Source: Pelagomonas calceolata
Taxonomy: Eukaryota; Sar; Pelagophyceae; Pelagomonadales; Pelagomonadaceae
Assembly (NCBI GenBank): GCA_918797485.1
Contig: CAKKNE010000001.1
Coordinates: forward strand, 4,650,001-4,714,000
Direction: 5' to 3'
DNA: 64,000 bases
Shown here: positions 29,598 through 37,159 of the stretch, piece by piece
How positions within the stretch are numbered: position 1 is the stretch's first letter
Layout: the number at the start of each line of letters is the position of its first letter
Notes under the pieces: model-generated
The model's database searches: none
The model's input: only the letters and a program-made list of their open reading frames with translations
What the model was told of the DNA's origin: nothing
Program-made: the position numbers and the translations under genes

Positions 29598-31163
29598 ATG
29601 GCATCATTAGACGCCCTCGCCGCGACAGCAGGAGGCGCGGCACCAGCAGACGCCATCGCCGCGACAGCAGGACACGCGGCGATCGAAGCGGCCAAAACCG
29701 GCGACCTCCCAAAACTAGCCGCCGCGGGCGACGGGGCGCTGCGCGCCGTCGACGCCTACGGCTCGAACGCGCTGCACTGGGCCGCCGGCCGCGGCCACCT
29801 GGCTTTGGTAAGGCACCTCGTGCAGGACCGGGGGATGGACGCTTCATTTCCAGCAAATCCGCCGCGGCGCCGCGACGCGCCGACGACGCGCGGCCGGACC
29901 GCGCTCCACTACGCGGCGCGCAACGGCCACCTTGACGTCGTCGAGTATCTGGTAAAGCGGCCCGACGTCGACGCGGACGCGCGCGCCGAGGGCGGCGTCT
30001 CGCCCGCGCAATTAGCCTGCTGGCGCAACGAATTTGACGTTGTGAAACGCCTCGTCGCCGCCGGCGTCGACGTTTCACAAAAAAACGACGCCGGCTGCGG
30101 CTTCGCGCACTGGCTCGCCTGCGCGCCGCGGGACGCGGGCGACCTCCGGCCGCTCGCGGCGTGGCTCGCCGCGCGGCTCGGTCCTACTGCTCTTGCCGTC
30201 GAGCCGAACGGCCACGGCCACACGTGCCTGCACAAGGCCGCCTTCGCGGGCCACTTTGACTTGTGCGCGTATCTGGTCTCGTGCTTTTTTGCGGCGTCCT
30301 GTTGTTCCTTCGCGTTGTGCATCGCGCGTTGTCTGCCGTCGTCGCGTCGACGGCGTGCTGACTGTGTACGTGTTCGTCGCGTCTAAAGCGTACCGATGGG
30401 GACGCGTCCGCCTCGACGCTGTCTCCTCTACGCCGTTGACTGATGTACACGTCCGCCTCAACGCCGTCGCCGCGCCACGTCCAGAGAACGGGCGCCACGC
30501 GCCACGCCATCGACGCGCCACGCACGCAGCCTCGGCGCCGACGACGCCGTGCTGGACGCGACGGGCGGCCGCGCCTCGGACGACGCCGACGCGGCCGGGC
30601 ACCCCGAGCTGCGCGACTTTTTGCGGCGGCACGCGGACCGCGCGAAAGATAAAGCGAGTCGCACGGCGTTGGGTTTGCCCGCGGCCGGCGCGCTCGACGC
30701 GGTTCACGTAAGGGACGCGTTTCGGGAAAAAGCGCTCGCGACGCACCCCGACCGGGCGGTCGGCGACGACGCCGCCTTCGTGGAGGCGCGGGCGGCGCGC
30801 GATTACTTGAGCGGCGTGGTTGATGAGGACGCTCGAGTGACACGGCGCCTGCCGTTACTGATCGAGGCGCTCGGGCCCGCACCGGGCGAGGCGCGCGCTC
30901 ATGTGTTCGCGGCGCGCGTCGTCGCCGCGATTCTAGAACACGGCGACGGCGGCGTCGCGCTCGCACACCTCCCGAAAAAGTTCCGTCTTTTATGGGGCCG
31001 CGAGTTCGGCGAGGCGGCGGCGGCGGCCGGCTTTCCGCAGCGGGGCGTGAAGCGCGTTCTCTGGCGGCTGAAGTACGCCGTCCGTATTTCGAAGGGAGAG
31101 CCGCCGATGGCTTTTTCGCGGGTGTTGTGTTCGGAGGTGCGGGCGCGGCTCGAGGCTTCTTGA
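29598..31163 (+). CDS. Ankyrin-repeat protein with C-terminal J-like domain, two exons
   Basis: Exons 29598-30280 and 30530-31163 give 438 residues. Residues 1-220 hold ankyrin repeats (DAYGSNALHWAAGRGHLALV, GRTALHYAARNGHLDVVEYL, GHTCLHKAAFAGHFDLCAYL), and the last repeat is completed across the intron: LVS-LGADDAVLDATGG. After it comes VRDAFREKALATHPDRAVGDDAAFVEAR, which keeps the HPD signature and following helix of a J domain. The C-terminal ~100 residues are unassigned. J domains stimulate Hsp70 ATPase; a targeting adaptor for a chaperone is a reasonable inference. The ATG at 29598 follows an in-frame GTG. Confidence 0.75.
30281..30529 (+). other. Intron of ankyrin/J-domain gene
   Basis: 249 bp GT...AG intron of the GCGTCCTG group (GTGCTTTTTTGCGGCGTCCTG start is 20 bases plus G) with several CGACG-type motifs and a CACGCAG end. 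It interrupts an ankyrin repeat. Confidence 0.8.
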
Positions 31164-31305
31164 CTGGCGCGATGTTTGTGTGGTGGTGGTGTTTTTGTGC
31201 TTAACGATTGTCACTTGACCCGTGATCTTGCCTTGGCGCGGGTTTTTTGTCGGTCCCGTGTAAATCGCAAGGAATAAGGGAATCAGCTCTCGAGACGCTT
31301 GGAAG

Positions 31306-31443
31306 TACTGGTCTTTTCGAAGGCGTGGGTTCGAGTTCTCTAGTCGGAACGATCCTAACCCCACGGTCCGTAGATACATCGCGGATCTGAAACCTGAACA
31401 TCAAGGTTGAGTTTGCCGAGCGGTCTAAGGCGCCAGTTTCAGG
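31306..31443 (+). tRNA. Permuted tRNA-Leu(CAG) with D-arm and T-loop introns
   Basis: The 3' half (31306-31372) lies upstream of the 5' half (31381-31443), separated by 8 bases. Acceptor strands GCGGATC (31381-31387) and GGTCCGT (31365-31371) pair over all seven positions with two or three G-U pairs; discriminator A372. Introns: 31390-31414 (25 nt) between position 9 and the D stem, and 31335-31357 (23 nt) in the T loop. Removal restores TGGCCGAGCGGTCTAAGGC, the universal leucine D arm, and GTGGG-TTCGAAC-CCCAC. The anticodon arm CCAGT-TTCAGGT-ACTGG forms only by joining the 5' half end to the upstream 3' half. A 13-base variable arm (CTT-TTCG-AAG) fits leucine. A T8 run follows the 5' half. 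Confidence 0.92.
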
Positions 31444-31453
31444 TAGATGTCTC

Positions 31454-31461
31454 TTTTTTTT
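31454..31461 (+). terminator. Pol III terminator of permuted tRNA-Leu
   Basis: Eight T residues start 10 bases after the 5' half, with further T runs behind; the termination point proves that any mature 3' half must come from upstream. Confidence 0.8.
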
Positions 31462-31790
31462 GTTTTTTTTGTTTTGTTTTTTTTGTGCCCCGGCCGCGCC
31501 CCCGTCTTTTTGAGCCACCCCGAGGGCCGCGCGCGCGCCGTCGGCGAACTAGTCTCCTATTATCTCCACCAGGGGTCTCTAGGCGCTCCAGGAGAAGCCT
31601 CCGTACTCGTATCGAGCGCACCAAGCGACCCCGGGCAGAAAGCTCCTCGGATCTCAGTTCCAGGTGTCCTCGCAGTTGACCGCGGCGCACGCACGCGGTG
31701 AACGAGAAAGGCTGCGGCAAAGCAGCTGAATCGGCTCAGGACATCCGTCGCGCCGCCCTGAGAAAGCAGCGCCGCGTATCAACGAGCACA

Positions 31791-33279
31791 ATGCGACTAC
31801 GAACCCAATGCTTACTACTCTGCGCAACAAACGCAGCCGCGCTGCAGCTCCAACCAGCCCCGCAGCTCATCTTACTACTCTGCGCAACAAACGCAGCCGC
31901 GCTGCAGCTCCAACCAGCCCCGCAGCTCATCAAAAGACCACACCAGCAGCCGCGCGTCATCCTCACGACCGAACAAGTGGAAAAGCTCGAGCGCAGCGTC
32001 GCCGCGGCGCTGCCGGCCGTCGGGCAGTGGGCCGCGTTCGGCGGCGTCGTGTCTGCGTTCACTGGTTTCCTCTGGGGATGGGCCGGCCTGCCCGCGGCAG
32101 GGCTCTACGCGTCGTCCGTCGCGAGCGGGACGGCGTGGGCCCTCGCCTGGGATCACATCATGCCGGGCGGCTCGTACGCGGCGTCCTTTTTATATCGTCT
32201 CCACGCCATCGACGCGTCTGCTCGATGGCGTCTGCTCGATGGCGTGCCGGTGACGCGATGTCAGCTCGCTGGACCTCCACGCTATCGACGCGACGTCAGC
32301 TCGACTCACTGGTAACACACGCAGGTGGCCGGCGAGTCGCCGAGATGATGGGCGGCACGACGGTCGGCGTGCCGTGTAGCGTTCGCGACGCCGTGGCAAA
32401 GACCGCCGCCGCCGCGAAAATGCCCGCGCCGGCCGCGTACATCGTGCCGACCAAGGAACCGAACGCGTTTGCCGCGGGCCGCGGCCGCGACCGCGTCGTG
32501 GCCGTGACGCAAGGGCTCGTGGATCTCCTCGACCGGCGCAGACCCGTGCCGAAATCTCGACGACGTACCTCGCGTCGATAGCGTGCCTGCGCGTCGAGGC
32601 CAAGCAGCCACACCACGCCATCGCCACGCCGCGCAAGTCGCGAAGAAAGGACACCGCGACGCAGGCGGGAGCTCGAGGCCGTCGTGGCCCACGAAGTCGG
32701 CCACCTCAAGCACGGCGACACGGGCCGCGCCGCACAAGCCGCGGCCATGCTCTCGGGCCTCTCGGCCGCGAAACGCGCCGGCGACCGCATGGTAGCGAAC
32801 AAGCGAAAAGAGAAATCGGACGCGTCCGTCGCCGCGGCCCTCGCCGCCGCGGGCGCCGCCTCGTCGGCCGCGGGGCTGCTGCTCCGTCTCGCATGAATCC
32901 GCGCGCAAAATCACGCGGGCGATGGCGTGGAGGTGGGAGCCTCGCCGAAGACTAAAAAATCGCAACGCAGGCGGGAAGCCGGCGCGACGAGTTCGCCGCG
33001 GACGCCGTCGCCGCGCAGTTCGTCGACGCCGGCGCGCTGGCGGGCGCGCTCAAGAAGATCGAGGCCGCGGGCGCGCCGCGGGACAAGCTGCACGCGCGGG
33101 CGGGCGCCTACGCGCACGCGTACTTTAGCAACGACGACGGGCCGTCGCGCTGGCTCCGGACGCACCCGACCGTCGAGGCTCGGATCAACGCTCTAAAATC
33201 GGGCGCGCCGCCCGGACGCGCGCCGCCGCCGGCCTGGGCGCGGTTCGCCGCCGAGGCCGTCGCGGAGTCGGTCTCGTAA
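31791..33279 (+). CDS. M48-family zinc metalloprotease, four exons
   Basis: Exons 31791-32196, 32325-32535, 32665-32890 and 32971-33279 stay in frame and give 383 residues. An N-terminal signal-type sequence (MRLRTQCLLLCATNAAALQL) is followed by an exact second copy of its 20-residue core. Two hydrophobic segments (VGQWAAFGGVVSAFTGFLWGW, LPAAGLYASSVASGTAWAL) lie near residues 85-130. The protease domain has PNAFAAGRGRDRVVAVTQGLVDLL, the zinc motif HEVGH in ELEAVVAHEVGHLKHGD, and SRRDEFAADAVAA with the third zinc ligand. This is the HtpX/Ste24-type M48 arrangement; plastid or ER membrane location is inferred. Introns 2 and 3 fit only as GC...AG introns. Confidence 0.78.
31811..31930 (+). repeat. 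Perfect 60 bp tandem duplication in coding sequence
   Basis: Bases 31811-31870 and 31871-31930 are identical over 60 bp. They encode two copies of the 20-residue hydrophobic LLLCATNAAALQLQPAPQLI inside the signal sequence of the M48 protease. No substitution separates the copies, which points to a recent event or an assembly artefact. Confidence 0.95.
32197..32324 (+). other. Intron 1 of M48 protease gene
   Basis: 128 bp GT...AG intron with CCATCGACGCG, two tandem TCTGCTCGATGGCG units and a CACACGCAG end; removal gives SFLYR-GRRVAEMMGG. Confidence 0.75.
32536..32664 (+). other. GC-AG intron 2 of M48 protease gene
   Basis: 129 bp. The conserved junction LLDRR-ELEAVVAHE requires a donor at 32536, which reads GCGCAG; no GT in the required phase exists nearby. 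An alternative GT at 32546 with acceptor at 32671 would lose the conserved glutamate. Confidence 0.6.
32891..32970 (+). other. GC-AG intron 3 of M48 protease gene
   Basis: 80 bp. Frame and the SRRDEFAADA motif require a donor at 32891, which reads GCATGA. The acceptor AACGCAG is typical of introns in this window and GGCGATGGCGTGG lies inside. Confidence 0.6.
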
Positions 33280-33285
33280 ATTTCC

Positions 33286-34549
33286 CTACTTTTCTCTTCT
33301 GCGGCGACGCAGCGGCGTGGCGCGTCGATTGCGTGCGACCTCAACGCACCGCCCCGACATCACTCCACGCCGTCGCCGCGGCCGGGAAGCGACGCGAAAG
33401 CAGCACGCCGTCGCCGTGATGCGCAGGACGCCGCGCGCAATCCGCTCTGTCACGGAAACGACTCCTAGTCCACCAGATCTGAGGATACCACGGCACCGCC
33501 GCGACGCCGCCGACGCGATCAACAGAAAGTGAACAAAAGTAAACTTACCTCCTCCGCCCCATCCGCGGGTGCCACGGCGACGCGATCGTCCGCATGAGTT
33601 CCTTCCGCAAGTCCAACATGTCGCCCAGGACGCGGCCGTGCTGCTCGCTCTCGGCCATGGTGCTCACCTCGGGGCCGCCCACGAGGTCCGACTCGAGCGT
33701 GATTAGCTCCTTCTTGAGCTTCTCTCTCCGCCTGCGTGTATCGAGAGCGTCGACGCGGCGTAGCGCGGTGACGGCGGGCGGTGCACGCCATCGCCGCGTG
33801 GAGGTCCGCGGGGCGTGGCGTACGTCTCGCGCAAACGAAAAACACAAGACGCGGGAAACGAACCGGGTCCGGACCTTCTTCGACAGGAGGTTCGACGAGG
33901 GCGTGGGAAACAGGTACGTGCCGTTCGGCGCGTAGGGCGCGCGCCGCACGTGGCCGTGCGAGGGCAGCCACGGCGTCCGGAGCGTCCGGCGCGTCCGCTC
34001 GACGCGGCGCCTTCGCCGCATCTCGGCGAGCGAGACCTGGTTCGGCGCCACGACGGGGTTCATCATGCTCAGCTCCGCGGCGGGCGGCGCCTCGGCGACG
34101 GGCCCCGGCCGCGCGTTGATGTCGACGCCGTGGACGAGGACCTTCGCGGGCGCGTTGAAGCGCCACTCGTAGTCGAACTTGCGCGGCGGCGGCATGGCCC
34201 AGATCTTCGACGGGTCCGGCACGTCCTCCGGCTCGTCGTCGCTCGACAGGACGCTGCCGGCCGTGCCGGGCGTGAAGCGCACGCTCTTGTTGGACTTGGG
34301 CCGCCGCTCGCCCTTGGACAGCGGCGGCAGCAGCGCGGACCGCGGCTTCAGCGGCGACCGGCGCTTCGGCGGCGACGGCGCGGCGCGCAGCGGCGACTTG
34401 AGCGGCGACTGGGGCCCCGGCGTCGAGACGTGGTGCTCGGTCGACGCGGCGCCCACGTACTCGTCGAGGGTGAGGCCCTCGTCGACGCCGCAAAAGGCCA
34501 GCGCCGGCGCGCCGCGGCGCTTGCCGCCCTTGCCGCGGCGGCCGCCCAT
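33286..34549 (-). CDS. Basic, proline-rich unknown protein
   Basis: ATG at 34549 (MGGRRGKGGKRRG); the frame is open further upstream without clear coding character. Exons 34549-33864 and 33731-33549, plus a probable 13-base last exon 33298-33286 reached through a consensus AG|GTAAGT donor at 33548; total about 293 residues ending RRREK. Without that last intron the protein stops at 33545. The middle has SPLKSPLR and SPPKRRSPLKPRS repeats, a KSVRFTPGT motif, then DPSKIWAMPPPRKFDYEWRF and a C-terminal helix KLKKELITLESDLVGG. Basic SP motifs suggest a nuclear or phosphorylated protein. No family recognised. Its end lies 6 bp from the end of the convergent M48 gene. Confidence 0.55.
33732..33863 (-). 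other. Intron in basic unknown gene
   Basis: 132 bp GT...AG intron; its first 15 bases equal those of the intron at 14236-14357. Length is a multiple of three and the frame stays open through it, so retention would not truncate the protein. Contains GGCGATGGCGTGC and CGCGTCGACGC motifs and a CACGCAG end. Confidence 0.7.
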
Positions 34550-34809
34550 CGTCTTGGGGTTTGCTGCTGTGCGTGGGCTGCCTCGCTCTCGCACCTGCAG
34601 CGCACTCTTGAGGCGCTGTTTGAGCAGGCGGGGGGTCCGCCGCCCTACGCGTGCGCGCTCGATAGTAGACCTCGTCGGAGCGCTCTCTGCCTCAATTCGA
34701 GAGCCCACGAAATTCGGACGAAGCGCGCTGCGCGATGAGGCTCAGCTCGACCAATGTGGCCCAAACTCCGGCAGGATGGTCGTCTCGTCGTCGCAGACAA
34801 AAAAAAATC

Positions 34810-34816
34810 AAAAAAA
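34810..34816 (-). terminator. Pol III terminator of tRNA-Leu(AAG)
   Basis: Seven T residues on the minus strand, three bases after the tRNA discriminator base. Confidence 0.75.
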
Positions 34817-34819
34817 GAG

Positions 34820-34922
34820 TACAGTCTGCGGGATTCGAACCCGCGCCCGAAGACCAGTGCCTTAAACTGGCGCCTTAGACCACTCCGTTGGGACGTGGTT
34901 TCACACGTCTGGCCAAAACTGC
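34820..34922 (-). tRNA. tRNA-Leu(AAG) with a 25 nt intron in the D arm
   Basis: Colinear gene on the minus strand. Acceptor strands GCAGTTT (34922-34916) and AGACTGT (34827-34821) pair over seven positions, discriminator A at 34820. The anticodon arm CCAGT-TTAAGGC-ACTGG has anticodon AAG and no intron in the usual place. The T arm GCGGG-TTCGAAT-CCCGC is perfect. Between the D-stem GCC (34913-34911) and GAGTGGTCTAAGGC lies a 25 nt insertion (34910-34886) that folds as GACGTG-TGAAAC-CACGTC. Removing it restores the canonical leucine D arm and A box. The loop TGAAA-C is the same as in the D-arm intron of the tRNA-Ser. Confidence 0.9.
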
Positions 34923-35210
34923 ACTCAGGGGTCTTGCGACTCCTATTTTTTCGTAAGGACACCTGATTTCGCCGGCGGCAAGCTATCTAAATTGTTCATT
35001 TGCAAACCCCTAAATTTTTTGATTTGGCCCGCTAATTGCCCGATTTGACCGCAGCCAGGTCAATTCTCGACCTTCGAGCCCGAAACTCGCAAAAACCCAA
35101 ACTACGCAGCCCACAGCCACACCTCGCGAAGCCGGCTGCGAAACGAGCGCCGTCACGCGGAGATAAACGCAAAAAACGCGACCCTGGCTAGCAGGCCGCC
35201 TTGCGGCAGC

Positions 35211-36569
35211 ATGGCAGCAATCACCACTCGAAAAATCGAAGCCGTAGTCCACACGAAAATCGACGCCGCACGCCGAAGAACAGTCGCCAAAACAATAGCG
35301 CTAGACCGGCTGTCCGCGTTCCTCGGCGACGCCGCGCCGGCGCTCCAACCGCCCGCGCTGCCGTGGGTGGACCTGGAGATCCGCCCGGCGTTCCGCGAGC
35401 CCGTCGAGATCTGCGTCGACTGCCCCGAGAAGGCGACAAATGGCCCGGCGTTCAAGGTCCACTTGCCGCGTCTTGTGCGGCGCCTTCGTGGCTGGTCTCG
35501 TCTGCTCGATGGCGTCATCGGGACGACGTCGCGGCGATGGCGTCATCGGGACGACGTCGCGGCGATGGCGTCTAGCTCTCGTGATTCGTCTCGCGCCCTT
35601 GATGGCGACGCGTCGACTGGCGTTTCTCTGGACGTCATGTTTTGGATGAGAGAGTCACAGAGTCACGAAGTCGCAAAAACACAGGAGGCACGAAAAAAAC
35701 AGGAAAAAAACACACAGGTCCTGGTCCTGCTCGAGCCCGAGGAGGTCTCGCGGGCGGCGCAAAGAGCCAAACCAAACTACTTCGACCTCGTCCTCGGCCA
35801 CGACGCGGCCGCCGTCGCGGCGGCGCGCGGAAAAGCTTCGGCGCCCTTCGCGCACGGCGGCACGTGGGTGCCGCGCGACGTCTGGGCAGCGCCGCCGCGC
35901 AGCAAAGCGCCGAAGGCCTCGCTCGTCTGCGGCGCCCTGCCGCGTCCAAAGTACTACTCAGAGGGCCGCGGCCGTCCACGCCCGTGAGTCGCGGTGATGG
36001 CGTGGTGGCGTGGGGGTGGAGCCGCGGCCGTCCGACGCAAAAAACACGCAGGCGACAAAAAACTAACGCGCGGCCACCGTATCAGAAGAGCGGTCTGGGA
36101 CGCCGCCGCCGCGGACGCTAGAATCGTGCGCTTCGCCTCGGAACATTCAAAGCTACCACGTGATAAGGGAGTCCGCGTCCTCGCGGCCGCGCCCGAGGCC
36201 AAGGCTGGTAGTGTAGCGCCCTTCGCCGTCCACGTCGCTATTGAAAATGTGCGGCGCGCGGGCTACTTCACGGAGAAGCTCCTGGACTGCTTTTTATTGA
36301 GAACTGTACCCGTCTATTGGGGCTGCCCGGACCTCGCGGCGCACGGTTTTGATGTTGACGGCGTCGTGTTCATTGATGATGGCGGCGACGTCGCGGCCGT
36401 GGCGCGCGCCGCCGTCGCGGCCGTTGGGCGCGCCCTCGATGCGCCGCCTCCCGCCGCGGCGATCGAGCGCAACTACGCGCGCGCCCAGGACTTCCTCGAC
36501 CTCGAGGGCCGCCTCGTCGCCAGTATCGACGCGGCGCTCATAGCTAGAGAGCGTGATCTTTGTGTGTAA
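35211..36569 (+). CDS. GT10 (fucosyltransferase)-like glycosyltransferase, three exons
   Basis: ATG at 35211. Best model: exons 35211-35456, 35718-35943 and 36052-36569, about 329 residues. The C-terminal half carries HVAIENVRRAGYFTEKLLDCF and RTVPVYWGCPDLAAHGF, the donor-binding 'ENS...GYVTEK...PVYWG' signature of alpha-1,3-fucosyltransferases. Upstream are VLVLLEPEEV, YFDLVLGHD and SLVCGALPR-DKKLTRGHRIRRAVW across intron 2. No transmembrane anchor is obvious at the N-terminus, unusual for a Golgi enzyme. Sugar and acceptor are unknown. The donor of intron 2 is the least certain; GTs at 35974 and 35944 both fit the phase, and 35944 gives the better family match. Confidence 0.68.
35457..35717 (+). 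other. Intron 1 of glycosyltransferase gene
   Basis: 261 bp intron, a multiple of three and open. Contains two exact 28 bp tandem units (35507-35534, 35535-35562) and part of a third, each with GATGGCGTCATCGGGACG. GTCCACTT at its start and GTCCTGGT after its CACACAG end share 5 of 8 bases. Confidence 0.65.
35944..36051 (+). other. Intron 2 of glycosyltransferase gene
   Basis: 108 bp GT...AG intron ending ACACGCAG, with GGTGATGGCGTGG inside. The acceptor is well placed; the donor is a choice between two GTs in the right phase. Confidence 0.5.
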
Positions 36570-37159
36570 GCCTAGTAGATGTGTGCGAGGTCCACCGTGG
36601 CGACGGCGCGCCAGTTGTAGGCTCCGCGAGGTTCGACTCCGCGCGGTCGACGCGCTCGTGGCGCTCGTTGTAGGCCTGCGCGGGGGGCGCGTCGATGGCG
36701 TCAAGGGGGTCCGGACATCTAGGGTGGTGTAAGACGCGACGCCATCGCCACGATAGACCAAGGACGAGCGACGCCACGGACGTCGGCGCGACTTTTGCAA
36801 AGACTACTCCGAGAGGTATCTAGGCGTCGCGACGCGTCCGCTGGCATGCGATAGCTGAGGAGGGTAAAATACAGGGACAGGGAAGGGGCTGGGCTAGAGC
36901 GGCGCAACGGCTCCGAGCCGTCGCCCGGAGCCCTAACGCACGCGGCGCGCCGCTGGAGGCGCGGGTCGCCGCGCAGCGCACATACTAGCCTCACGGGCCG
37001 CTACAGCTGCGCGTTGCCCCAACCAGTTCCCTGCCCCTACGCGGACGGGAGAGAGGAACGATGGCCGCCGGGCTGCCCGCGGAAGGCGCCGCGCACGCGC
37101 CAGCGATGGGCTAGTGAAAGGAAGCCCCACACCTAGGGAAAGAAGGTACCACTACTAAC
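36570..37159. other. Intergenic region with a copied exon fragment
   Basis: 590 bp without a supported gene. Bases 36647-36677 are identical over 31 bp to Yju2 exon 2 (19467-19497, same orientation). Motifs GCGTCGATGGCGTC and CGACGCCATCGCC near 36689 and 36740 resemble the intron motif and may mark a 5' UTR intron or a decayed introner. GGTTCGACTCC at 36630-36640 fits a B box but no tRNA can be built around it. Confidence 0.45.

Noticed and set aside
32546-32671. GT-AG alternative for M48 intron 2
   Set aside because: It keeps frame but removes the conserved Glu before LEAVVAHE and adds RP; the GC-AG model restores the family sequence. Kept as an alternative only.
36591-36651. Possible tRNA around GGTTCGACTCC
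   Set aside because: The B box is perfect and TCCACCG/CGGTCGA could pair at six of seven positions, but the unit is only about 61 nt, the T stem has a mismatch, no D or anticodon arm can be completed, and no T run follows. The overlap with a copied Yju2 fragment makes chance more likely.
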